A stretch of 64,000 bases of DNA from Rhodospirillum centenum SW (lineage in GTDB: Bacteria > Pseudomonadota > Alphaproteobacteria > Azospirillales > Azospirillaceae), in the NCBI RefSeq assembly GCF_000016185.1, contig NC_011420.2, positions 2,891,001 through 2,955,000 of the forward strand, given 5' to 3'. This document shows positions 28,739-36,842 of the stretch, piece by piece. Each line of letters begins with the position of its first letter. The first letter of the stretch is position 1. The position numbers and the translations under genes were made by a program. Below the pieces are notes generated by a model, which saw nothing but the letters and a program-made list of their open reading frames with translations, did no database searches and was not told where the DNA came from.

Positions 28739-29851
28739 TTGACGCTGTTGACCGCAGAGGAGTTCCTGCCCTCCACCTTCGCCGAGCGCGGGGTGGCGGT
28801 TCCCTTCACCACGCCGCTGCTGAACCAGGCCCGCCTGCGCCAGGACCGCAACGAACGGTTCGAGTTCCTGCTGCCCAGCTTCACCGGCGGCAAGGGCATC
28901 TATGTCATGCCCTGGAAGAGCCTGCCCTCCGTCATGACGGTCACCCTGCACGACCGCCTGCTGTTCGAGGAGATCGAACGGCTGGAGACCCATTCGCCGG
29001 AGACGATCCGCGGCGCCGCGCTGCGCGTGCAGGCCACCGGCGTGGCCGGACCGGATGCCGCCGCCGCGGCCCGGCGGTCGCTGACCGAGGCCGGGCAGCA
29101 GCTCATCCTGACCCAGTTCATCCTGGTCACCGAGCTGCTGAAGCTGGTCGGCATCGGGGCGCGGGACCTGCTGCGGCCGGGCATGACGGCGCAGGAATCC
29201 CAGCGGCTGGCCCGTCAGGCGCTGGCCAAGGTCGCGGCCCTGGTGAAGATCCCGCCCGACGACATGGCCCAGCGGGTGGAGACGCTGGGCACCGCCATCG
29301 CCCCCGTGGGCATGCCGCAGAGCCCGCAGCCGGGCCGTCTGCGCGCCCTCTTGAAGCAGCTCGACGCCATGCGCGACGCCCTCATGACCTGGGCGCAGAA
29401 GGATGCCTCCGACGTTTCGGGCCTGGGCGACTACGTGGCGGACATCGCCGGCCACACCATCGCGCTGGGGGCGGAGCGGCTGAAGCAGCTCGATCTGGTC
29501 TGTGGCGATCCGAAACAGATCATCCACGACGAACCGCGCTTCCGCGCCGCCATCACCCAGCATGTCTCGCGCCTGTCCTGGCTGCTGGACGGCTGGGATT
29601 TCCTGATCGCGCTGTGGAACGCGGCCCAGGACAGGCCGGAGGAGGCGCAGCGCGCCGCGGTGGTGGAGCTGTCGCGGCTGGTGCCGGTGATCCCGCGGGA
29701 GGAGCTGGGGGTGAGCTTCACGGAAACCGACCTGGAGGCGGTGGCGAAGGTGCAGCGCCGCTGGGTCCGTATGAACGAGGACTGGCGCACGGGGGCGCTG
29801 GACATGGATGCGGTGATGCGCCTGGAATCCCTGAAGACGGCCGCGGCGTGA
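28739..29851 (+). CDS. uncharacterised protein
   Basis: A 370-residue protein that I do not recognise. The start is a TTG at 28739 behind GGAAGGA. The first 80 residues look globular (FEFLLPSFTGGKGIYVMPWK), then the protein is largely helical, with long amphipathic stretches (AGQQLILTQFILVTELLKLV, RLRALLKQLDAMRDALMTWA). No signal peptide or obvious membrane segment. It is followed at 13 bases by a second, also helical unknown gene; the shared spacing and style suggest a two-gene operon whose products act together. Possible roles in scaffolding or envelope are guesses only. Confidence 0.75.
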   Translation: MTLLTAEEFLPSTFAERGVAVPFTTPLLNQARLRQDRNERFEFLLPSFTGGKGIYVMPWKSLPSVMTVTLHDRLLFEEIERLETHSPETIRGAALRVQATGVAGPDAAAAARRSLTEAGQQLILTQFILVTELLKLVGIGARDLLRPGMTAQESQRLARQALAKVAALVKIPPDDMAQRVETLGTAIAPVGMPQSPQPGRLRALLKQLDAMRDALMTWAQKDASDVSGLGDYVADIAGHTIALGAERLKQLDLVCGDPKQIIHDEPRFRAAITQHVSRLSWLLDGWDFLIALWNAAQDRPEEAQRAAVVELSRLVPVIPREELGVSFTETDLEAVAKVQRRWVRMNEDWRTGALDMDAVMRLESLKTAAA

Positions 29852-29864
29852 CGGGACGGCCGGC

Positions 29865-31226
29865 ATGAAAGACCGCTCTCCCCCCGACAGCCTGGCGCGG
29901 GAATGGACCGCGCTGGCCGCCGACGCCGCACGGCTGGACGACAGCCGTTTCCTGAAGATCTACCATCTGCTGGAACAGGTGGGCGACAAGGCCCCGGTGC
30001 AGGGGGCGCTGGACACGCTGCGCCCGCGTCTGGCGGCCCTGCGCCCGCCGCGGCGGCCCAGCCTGTCGCGCCTGTTCTTCCGCCCGGTCGAGGATCTGCT
30101 GGACGATCCCCAGACCTATGCGCGGCGGCTGAACCGGATCGCCCGTTCCACCCTGGCGCCCTGCTGGCGCACGGCGCGCGAGCGCATGGACCCGGCCCTG
30201 CTGGCCGAGATCCAGCGTGAGCTTGGCCGCACCGACCCGCGCGACCTCCGCGCCTTCGTGACGCTGGGCGAACCGCTCTGGATGTCGGGCGCCCTGGCCG
30301 TGCGCGAGGTGGTCCGGGCCTGCCATGAGGGCCTGAAGTTCAAGGTGGACAATTTCGGCCGCGACGACGACGTGCTGCGGCAGCTCGAGGCCATCGCCGG
30401 GTTCCTGGAGGTCGGCCGCGAGATCGAGACCCTGAAGCTGACCCTGCCGGAGAAGCCGATCGGCGAGCTGGCGGAAAGCCATGTGGAGGCGATCAAGGAG
30501 GCGCTGGCCGAGCTGGGGGCGGTCGATCCGGGCCGCACCACGCCCCTGCTGCTGGTGCTGACCTCGCGCATGAAGCGGCCGGGCGAGCTGCTGAAGATGC
30601 TGGGCGACGTGAAGCTGGGCGGCACCGTGGCGGAGAAGGAGGGGCTGGCCCGCGACCTCTCCGGCTATGTGGTCGGCAACCTGCTGCGCCAGACCTCCGA
30701 CATCGAGCGGGCGAAACCCGGCGTGGAGCAGGCGGCCGATCTGGCGAAGGCGGCGGAGCGCCTGACGGAGGGGCTGAACTCCGTCAACGACACCGTGGCC
30801 GGCCTGCGCGACAAGGAACTGACCGGCCGGGTCGCCGCGGCCCGGACGGGGATCGCCAACCTGGTCGTGCGCAACGTGGTGGCGGAGATCGACCAGACGC
30901 TGGTCGATACCCTGTTCGCCGGCACCCCGGACGGCGGCCTGCCCGATGCGCAGGTGCGGCAGGCGGAGGAACTGGCGCTGGCCCTGCGCCGCTCCGCCAG
31001 ACTGGCGCCGCACCTGGGCATCCAGCGCGAGGTGAACGCCAAGATCGGGGACGTGCGGCGGCGGCTGGAGACGGAGACGGAGGGGCGGCTGCGCGGCGGC
31101 CGCAGCGCCGCGGACGATCCCGAGGTGCAGCGGCAGGTCTTCAGCAGCCTGCGCATGATCGAGATCCTGGCCGGCTCCGACGAGGCGGAGCGGCTCTACC
31201 GGGACTGGAAGCGGCGGCTGGGCTGA
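29865..31226 (+). CDS. uncharacterised helical protein
   Basis: A 453-residue unknown, starting at ATG 29865. It is almost entirely alpha-helical, rich in Leu, Arg, Glu and Ala, with heptad-like stretches (AADLAKAAERLTEGLNSV, EVNAKIGDVRRRLETETEG) that suggest coiled coil or helical-repeat architecture. No catalytic motif, signal peptide or membrane segment is seen. It immediately follows another unknown helical gene, and the two are most likely co-transcribed. Converges with the ion-channel gene 27 bases downstream. Confidence 0.75.
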   Translation: MKDRSPPDSLAREWTALAADAARLDDSRFLKIYHLLEQVGDKAPVQGALDTLRPRLAALRPPRRPSLSRLFFRPVEDLLDDPQTYARRLNRIARSTLAPCWRTARERMDPALLAEIQRELGRTDPRDLRAFVTLGEPLWMSGALAVREVVRACHEGLKFKVDNFGRDDDVLRQLEAIAGFLEVGREIETLKLTLPEKPIGELAESHVEAIKEALAELGAVDPGRTTPLLLVLTSRMKRPGELLKMLGDVKLGGTVAEKEGLARDLSGYVVGNLLRQTSDIERAKPGVEQAADLAKAAERLTEGLNSVNDTVAGLRDKELTGRVAAARTGIANLVVRNVVAEIDQTLVDTLFAGTPDGGLPDAQVRQAEELALALRRSARLAPHLGIQREVNAKIGDVRRRLETETEGRLRGGRSAADDPEVQRQVFSSLRMIEILAGSDEAERLYRDWKRRLG

Positions 31227-31253
31227 GCCGCCGCCGTCCCGCCACCCCGGCTG

Positions 31254-32126
31254 TCAGTCGCGCCGGAGCACCGCCTCCTTCAGGCCGGCGATCTCCGCCC
31301 GCAGGGCGCGCAGCTCGTCCGCCATGGCGGTGCGTTCCCCGTGCGCCTTCAGCTCCCGTTCCTCGGCCTCGGCCTTGGTGTCGGCGTCGTGCAGCGACTG
31401 CATGCTGTTCACGATGATGGCGATGAACAGGTTCAGCACCGCGAACGTCACCAGCACGATGAAGGGCACGAAGAAGACCCAGGCGTAGGGATAGACCTCC
31501 ATCACCGGGCGGACGATCCCCATGGACCAGCTTTCCAGGGTCATGATCTGGAACAGGCTGTACATGGACCGGCCGATGCTGCCGAACCAGTCGGGGAAGC
31601 TGGTGCCGAACAGCTTCGTCGCCAGCACGGCCGAGACATAGTAGATCAGCGCCAGCACGGCGATGATGGCCCCCATGCCCGGCAGCGCCCCGAACAGGGC
31701 CTGCACCACGGCCCGCATCTGCGGCACCACGGACAGCAGCCGCAGCACCCGCAGGATGCGCAGCGCCCGCAGCACCGACAGGTTGCCCGCGCCGGCCACC
31801 CCGATCAGGGGGGCGAGGCTGAGCGCCACGATGGTGAAGTCGAAATTGTTCCAGCCCTGGCGGAAGAAGGACAGGCGGTAGACCGCCAGCTTCAGCCCCA
31901 GCTCGACGACGAAGACCGCCAGCGCCAGCCGGTCCAGGACCGTCAGCAGCGGCCCCGCCGCGGCCATCGCCGTGGCCGAGGTCTCCAGACCCAGCGTCAC
32001 GGCGTTGACCAGGATGACGGCGACGATGAAGCGCTGGAATCCGACCGACTCCACCAGCCGGCGGAGGGCGGAAGGGGCCGGCGCGGCGGGCGCATCGGCG
32101 GCGGCGGGCAGGGCGGAGTCCGTCAT
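31254..32126 (-). CDS. voltage-gated sodium channel-like ion transporter
   Basis: A 290-residue single-domain cation channel of the NaChBac/Nav type. Six transmembrane helices are visible. The S4 voltage sensor carries arginines every third residue (LSVLRALRILRVLRLLSVVP). The pore loop reads MTLESWSMGIVRP; the TLESW filter is the Na+-selective bacterial signature. S6 (VLNLFIAIIVNSMQSLHD) leads into a C-terminal region rich in Glu, Ala and Lys ending DELRALRAEIAGLKEAVL, a tetramerising coiled coil. It should sit in the inner membrane as a homotetramer. Role in this organism (motility, pH or Na+ homeostasis) is not evident. Confidence 0.92.
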   Translation of the reverse strand: MTDSALPAAADAPAAPAPSALRRLVESVGFQRFIVAVILVNAVTLGLETSATAMAAAGPLLTVLDRLALAVFVVELGLKLAVYRLSFFRQGWNNFDFTIVALSLAPLIGVAGAGNLSVLRALRILRVLRLLSVVPQMRAVVQALFGALPGMGAIIAVLALIYYVSAVLATKLFGTSFPDWFGSIGRSMYSLFQIMTLESWSMGIVRPVMEVYPYAWVFFVPFIVLVTFAVLNLFIAIIVNSMQSLHDADTKAEAEERELKAHGERTAMADELRALRAEIAGLKEAVLRRD

Positions 32127-32272
32127 GTCCTTGGCGTCGCAGGCGATTGTGGCGAACCCCTTAGAAGGTGTCGCCCCCGCCCGCCGTCAAGCCCCGGTGC
32201 GCCGTCAAGCCCGGTGCTCCGCGGCCCTGCCGGGGTCACGGCGTCGGTCCTGCGGTCAGGCAAGGGGACTGT

Positions 32273-32315
32273 GTTCCACTTTTCGGAACGCCCCCTTGTT
32301 CCGGTTTCTGGAACA
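32273..32315. promoter_or_regulatory. two operator palindromes of higBA
   Basis: GTTCC-N7-GGAAC at 32273-32289 and TGTTCC-N7-GGAACA at 32297-32315 are two copies of the same inverted repeat, with centres 25 bases apart. They cover the likely promoter of higB: TTGTTC (32296-32301), 17 bases, then TAACTG (32319-32324). Toxin-antitoxin operons are usually repressed by the antitoxin binding such sites, so HigA is the probable ligand. Confidence 0.8.
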
Positions 32316-32331
32316 TGGTAACTGATCGCTC

Positions 32332-32649
32332 ATGAAGGTCGTCGGCCTTGAAATCCTCACCACCCTGATTGCCCGCGAAAAGCGTGAACGGCCCCAGCAG
32401 GCCCGCGCCCTGGATCGCCGGATCGCTGCCTGGATACAGGAAGTTCAGCAGGCACGGTGGACGAAGCCGACCGAAATCAAGGCCGTTTATGGCACGGCCG
32501 ATGTGGTGGGCAACAACAGGATCGTCTTCGACCTCTGCGGCAATCGCTATCGGCTGATCGTGCAGTTCAACTACGTCGCCCAGGTTGCCCGCATCCGGTT
32601 CGCCGGAACACATGCCGAATACGATGCTGTCGACGCAACAACGGTGTGA
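32332..32649 (+). CDS. higB: HigB-type mRNA interferase toxin
   Basis: A 105-residue RelE-superfamily toxin of the HigB branch, which cleaves mRNA at the ribosome. The pattern ARALDRRIAAWIQEVQQARW, TEIKAVYGTADVVGNNRIVF, then DLCGNRYRLIVQFNYVAQVA and RIRFAGTHAEYD is the HigB_toxin family outline, with its conserved His-x-x-Tyr-Asp end. The ATG at 32332 follows the operator by about 17 bases. The antitoxin gene begins three bases after the stop, giving the toxin-first order typical of hig loci. Confidence 0.88.
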   Translation: MKVVGLEILTTLIAREKRERPQQARALDRRIAAWIQEVQQARWTKPTEIKAVYGTADVVGNNRIVFDLCGNRYRLIVQFNYVAQVARIRFAGTHAEYDAVDATTV

Positions 32650-32651
32650 CC

Positions 32652-33014
32652 ATGGATATCCGACCGATCAAGACCCCCGAGGACCACAAGGCCGCGCTGG
32701 CGCGCATCGACGACCTGATGGACGCCGCGGAAGGCACGCCCGAGGTGGCCGAACTGGAGGTGCTCTCCATCCTGGTGGAGCGGTACGAGCGCGACGCCTT
32801 CCCCATCGATCCGCCGTCGGCCCTGGACGCCATCCAGTTCCGTATGGAGCAGGCGGGCTATGAGCAGCGTGACCTTGCCAAGGTGCTGGGCAGCCGCTCC
32901 CGCGCATCGGAGATCGTGCATGGCTCGATCCAGCGGCTGTCGCTGACCCAGATCCGCCGGCTGCATCAGGCGTGGAAGATCCCGGCCGATGCCCTGATCC
33001 GCGACGTGGTGTGA
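32652..33014 (+). CDS. higA: HigA-type antitoxin / transcriptional regulator
   Basis: A 120-residue protein from ATG 32652, three bases after higB. The C-terminal half is a helix-turn-helix of the Xre type (QRDLAKVLGSRSRASEIVHG, LSLTQIRRLHQAWKIPADAL). The N-terminal half is acidic and helical (DDLMDAAEGTPEVAELEVLS), as in HigA proteins that dock to the toxin. It should neutralise HigB and repress the operon through the upstream palindromes. Confidence 0.88.
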   Translation: MDIRPIKTPEDHKAALARIDDLMDAAEGTPEVAELEVLSILVERYERDAFPIDPPSALDAIQFRMEQAGYEQRDLAKVLGSRSRASEIVHGSIQRLSLTQIRRLHQAWKIPADALIRDVV

Positions 33015-33050
33015 GGGTACGTCCTGGCGGCAGGCTCTCCACCCCGCCGG

Positions 33051-33917
33051 TCACACCCACTCGACCACGCCGTTGGTCAGCACCACCAGGTCGCGCTCCA
33101 CGACCCGGGCGCGCAGGGCGGCGCGGCCGGGGCCTTCGTGCCAGATCTCCGTGCGGATCGTCTCCCCCGGGAAGACGGGGGCGGAGAAGCGGCCGTCCAG
33201 CCGGCGCAGCCGGGCGGGGTCGTTGCCGCAGAGAAGCCGCAGCACCGCCCGGCCCGCGACGCCGTAGGTGCAGAGCCCGTGCAGGATCGGCCGGCTGAAC
33301 CGGGCAAGGGCGGCCACGCCGGGATCGACATGCAGCGGGTTCCAGTCGCCCGACAGGCGGTAGATCAGGGCCTGCTCCGGCCGGGTCGGCAGGTCCAGCG
33401 TCAGGTCGGGCGGCCGGTCGTCGGGCACCGGGTGCGGTTTCGGCGCCCCGTCCGCCTTGCCGCCGAAACCGCCGTCGCCGCGCAGGAAGGCGCTCTGCCC
33501 CACGGTGGCCAGCAGCTCGCCCGTGGCGGCGTCGCGGATGTCCCGCCGGGTGTAGAGCACGGCCCCCTTGTCGGCCCCCTTGTCGTAGATCGCGTCGATC
33601 ACCGTCGCGGCCACCACGGTCCCCTCCACCGGCAGCGGCCGGTGCAGGCGCAGGGTCTGCTCCCCGTGCAGGACCTTGTGCCAGGTGATGCCGAAGCGTG
33701 GCTCCATCAGCCAGACGCCGGGATAGGCCAGCACCACCGCCATGGTCGGCAGGGCGTGCAGGTCGGCCTCGTAGGTGTATTTCAGGTCGCCGGGGTCCAG
33801 CGGGTCGGGCACCCCCGCCGCCACGCCCAGGGCGTAGAGGATGGTGTCGCGCGCCGTGTAGCTCTGCCGCACCTCCTCGGGAGGCAGCGACATCAGCAGG
33901 TCGTAGTCGAGCGGCAT
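33051..33917 (-). CDS. MaoC-family enoyl-CoA hydratase (double hotdog)
   Basis: A 288-residue double-hotdog dehydratase. The C-terminal half carries the hydratase-2 motif in IYRLSGDWNPLHVDPGVAAL (catalytic Asp and His) and RPILHGLCTYGVAGRAVL. The N-terminal half is a degenerate hotdog (IDAIYDKGADKGAVL). The arrangement resembles eukaryotic MFE-2 hydratase and bacterial (R)-specific enoyl-CoA hydratases used in beta-oxidation of bulky or sterol-like acyl chains. I start at ATG 33917, which matches the family N-terminus (MPLDYDLLMSLP). Converges with higA. CoA-ester hydration is well supported; chain specificity is not. Confidence 0.87.
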   Translation of the reverse strand: MPLDYDLLMSLPPEEVRQSYTARDTILYALGVAAGVPDPLDPGDLKYTYEADLHALPTMAVVLAYPGVWLMEPRFGITWHKVLHGEQTLRLHRPLPVEGTVVAATVIDAIYDKGADKGAVLYTRRDIRDAATGELLATVGQSAFLRGDGGFGGKADGAPKPHPVPDDRPPDLTLDLPTRPEQALIYRLSGDWNPLHVDPGVAALARFSRPILHGLCTYGVAGRAVLRLLCGNDPARLRRLDGRFSAPVFPGETIRTEIWHEGPGRAALRARVVERDLVVLTNGVVEWV

Positions 33918-34194
33918 CGGGGGCCTTCCGGGTATCGGGCTGGGGCCGGCTGAGGGGCGGGCCGGGCGGCAGGGCCGAGGATAGCGGCCGCGCGGAAAGC
34001 CTGTCCACGCGCCGGGACCGGCCACCGGCGCCGCTGCCGCACCGTCACCGCAGGGCGGACGCCGACCGGAATCGCCCTCCTGCCCGCCGTTCCGCCCTGG
34101 CCGTCCGGCCGGGACCGGCTGCTATGGTTCGATAACGCAAGCCGGATCGACCGGCAGAAAAGTACAGAGAAGAACGGAACAGGGAGGATACCCC

Positions 34195-35607
34195 GTGACC
34201 GCCGAGACTGCCGCCGACGGGCGCGGGCAGGCCGCTGCCCCCGTGCCGGAGCCCGCGACCGTTTCCCCGGGGGGAACCGCCGTCCCGGCCCCGGGCGCCG
34301 CCCAGCCGCCCTATCCCCGGCCGCTCTACGCCTGGTACGTGGTGGGCGTGCTGATGCTGCTCTACGTCGTCTCCTTCGTGGACCGGCTGGTGATCAACCT
34401 GCTGGTGGAGCCGATCAAGCGCGACCTCCAGGTCAGCGATTTCGAGATCGGGCTGCTGTCCGGCCTGTCCTTCGCGCTGCTCTACACGCTCCTGGGCCTG
34501 CCTGCCGGCCGGCTGTCCGACCGCTACAGCCGGCGCTGGATCATCGCCGGGGGCGTCCTCGTCTGGTCCTGCTTCGCCGCGGCCTGCGGGATGGCCAAGA
34601 CCTACTGGCATCTGATGATCGCCCGCATGGGGGTGGGGGTGGGCGAGGCGGCGCTGTCGCCCGCCGCCTACAGCCTGCTGCCCGACTATTTCCCGCCCGA
34701 CCGGCTGGGCCGGGCCTATTCCGTCTACGGCACCGGCATCACCGTCGGCTCGGGCGTGGCCTTCATCGTCGGCGGGCTGGTCGTCGGCTTCGCCAGCGCG
34801 GAGAACGCGATGATCGCGGTGCCGCTGCTGGGCGAGGTGCGGCCCTGGCAGTTCGTCTTCCTGGTCACCGGCCTGCCGGGCATTCCGCTGGCCCTGCTGA
34901 TGCTGACGGTGAAGGAGCCGGTGCGGCGCGGCCGGGTGCAGGGGCAGGCGCAGGTGCCCTTCCGCGCCGTGCTGGCGCATGTGCGTGCCCGTGCCGGGGT
35001 GATGGTGCCGCACTTCCTGGCCTGCGGGCTGATGTCGCTGGTCGGCTACGGCACCGCGGCCTGGATGCCGGCGCTGGCGGTGCGGACCTTCGGCACGCCG
35101 CCGGGGGAGGTCGGGCTCTATCTCGGCGGCATCACCATCCTGTTCGCCACGGCGGGGATGTTCACGGCCGGGTTCCTGGCCGACCGGCTGACCCGGGCGG
35201 GGGCGGCGGACGCGCCGGTGCGGGTCTGCCTCTGGGTGGCGCTGGCCGCATCCGTCTTCAGCACGGCGGTGCCGCTGATGCCGTCGGAGACGCTGCTCTG
35301 GAGCGTCGCCTGCCTGTCCGGCTTCGTCGGCACGGCCTGGGCCGGGGTGGGGGCGGCGGCGGCCAACCTGATGACGCCCGGGACCATGCGCGGGCTGGTC
35401 TCCGCCCTCTATCTCTTCGTCGTCAACATCGTCGGGCTGGGGCTGGGGCCGGCGGTGGTGGGCGGCGTCACCGACTGGGTGTTCGGCGACCCCGCCCTGG
35501 TGCGCTATTCCCTGGCGCTGGTCAGCGCCGTCTGCCTGCCGCTGGCGGCCCTGCTCTACGCCGTGGCGCTGCCGGGCTTCCGGCGGTCGGTCGGCGGCGC
35601 GGCCTGA
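34195..35607 (+). CDS. MFS transporter
   Basis: A 470-residue major facilitator protein with twelve predicted transmembrane helices. The start is GTG 34195 behind AGGGAGGA. The conserved loop between helices 2 and 3 is GLPAGRLSDRYSRRWIIAGG. The N-terminal segment (WYVVGVLMLLYVVSFVDRLV) is typical of the Spinster-like/hexuronate branch. Substrate is not readable. The end overlaps by 52 bases with the end of the convergent hydrolase gene. Confidence 0.88.
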   Translation: MTAETAADGRGQAAAPVPEPATVSPGGTAVPAPGAAQPPYPRPLYAWYVVGVLMLLYVVSFVDRLVINLLVEPIKRDLQVSDFEIGLLSGLSFALLYTLLGLPAGRLSDRYSRRWIIAGGVLVWSCFAAACGMAKTYWHLMIARMGVGVGEAALSPAAYSLLPDYFPPDRLGRAYSVYGTGITVGSGVAFIVGGLVVGFASAENAMIAVPLLGEVRPWQFVFLVTGLPGIPLALLMLTVKEPVRRGRVQGQAQVPFRAVLAHVRARAGVMVPHFLACGLMSLVGYGTAAWMPALAVRTFGTPPGEVGLYLGGITILFATAGMFTAGFLADRLTRAGAADAPVRVCLWVALAASVFSTAVPLMPSETLLWSVACLSGFVGTAWAGVGAAAANLMTPGTMRGLVSALYLFVVNIVGLGLGPAVVGGVTDWVFGDPALVRYSLALVSAVCLPLAALLYAVALPGFRRSVGGAA

Positions 35608-36638
35608 CCGGCGCGGCGGCCGATCCAGTCCAGGAGGCGCGGCCAGAGCCCGGCGTGCAGCGCCGGGCCGACCAGGGCGGCGACATGCCGGAGGGCGACG
35701 CCGCGGTCGCCGCCGTGCTCCAGCACCAGGCTCTCCGGCCGGGCGAAGGCGGGGACCGGCGGCACGGCCGAGCCGCGGGGCACCACCCGGCTGGCGGGAT
35801 CGACGACGGCCAGCACCGGGCAGTCGATGGCCGACGCGGCGGCCGGCACCCCGTCCAGCGCCAGGGTGCCGCGGGCGAAGCGGTCCTCGCGGTAGAGATG
35901 CTCCACCACCTCCTCGAACAGGCGGGCGGGCATGGGGAATTCGTCCAGGGTCCAGCGCCGCACCCGGCCGTGGCGGCGCCGCGCCTCGGGGTCGCCCCAG
36001 CTCTGCAGCCGGTCCGCCAGCACGGACCAGAGAAAGCTGTCCGGTGCGGCCGCCAGCGATCCGTAGGTCAGCAGCGATCCCGGCGCGTCGCCATAGGTTG
36101 CGGTGATGCCCGCCGCACCGGGGCCGGCGGCGACCAGCGGCGCCAGCGCCCCCGCCTCCGGCCCGAAGCGCAGGGGGGCCTCCAGCAGCACCAGCCCGCG
36201 CACCCGGCCGGGGCGCGACGCGGCGAAGATGGCCGCCAGCGTCCCGCCCAGGGAGTGGCCGGCCAGCACGGGCCGCGGCCGGCCGCTGTCCGCTTCCACC
36301 GCCGCCACGGCGCGGTCCAGCAGGCGTCCCGCATGCTCCGCCAGCCCGCCGGACGGGGTTCCCGCCGGCTGCTCCAGCCATTCCACCAGATAGGTGGGGA
36401 AGCCCGCCCCGGCCAGTCGGCGCACGGCGCTGACGCCGGGTTCCAGGTCCCAGATGTAGTGGCGCTTGATCGGCGCCGGCACGATCAGCACGGCCGGTTC
36501 CCCGTCGCCGCCATAGGCGCGCAGGCGGAAGCCCGGTTCCGCCAGGACGATCCGGCTCGGGGCCGTCTCCGGTCCCAGCCCCAGGCTGTCCAGCAGGTTT
36601 CCCTGGCGGCGGCGCATCTGGTCGAGAAGGTGGAACAA
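35556..36638 (-). CDS. PhaC-like alpha/beta hydrolase
   Basis: About 360 residues from TTG 36638, nine bases after GGGAGGAG; ATG 36617 is an alternative. The fold resembles poly-3-hydroxyalkanoate synthase, with IVPAPIKRHYIWDLEPGVSA and FPTYLVEWLEQPAG near the N-terminus and a C-terminal Asp and His (VVDPASRVVP, LEHGGDRGVALRH). But the nucleophile motif is VLAGHSLGGTLAAIF with Ser in place of the polymerase Cys, so hydrolase or acyltransferase activity is more likely than polymer synthesis. It overlaps the MFS gene end-to-end. Confidence 0.78.
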   Translation of the reverse strand: MFHLLDQMRRRQGNLLDSLGLGPETAPSRIVLAEPGFRLRAYGGDGEPAVLIVPAPIKRHYIWDLEPGVSAVRRLAGAGFPTYLVEWLEQPAGTPSGGLAEHAGRLLDRAVAAVEADSGRPRPVLAGHSLGGTLAAIFAASRPGRVRGLVLLEAPLRFGPEAGALAPLVAAGPGAAGITATYGDAPGSLLTYGSLAAAPDSFLWSVLADRLQSWGDPEARRRHGRVRRWTLDEFPMPARLFEEVVEHLYREDRFARGTLALDGVPAAASAIDCPVLAVVDPASRVVPRGSAVPPVPAFARPESLVLEHGGDRGVALRHVAALVGPALHAGLWPRLLDWIGRRAGQAAPPTDRRKPGSATA

Positions 36639-36842
36639 GGGTGGCTCTCCTCCCGCAACTCCCGCGGGCATGGCGCCAGTCCCGGACCGGGCCTGTCAAG
36701 CGGAACGGGGCCGGGAAAACGGGGCAGCCCGACGGACCCCATGGGAAAGGACGGCCGCGCGCTTCCCGCCGCGGCGCCGGCGGACTAGGCTGCGCCGATC
36801 CTGCCCGCCCGATCTTTGCCGTCCGATCTCTGCCGCCCGCCC

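Noticed and set aside
35556-36638. Annotation as PHA synthase
   Set aside because: The catalytic Cys of PhaC is replaced by Ser.
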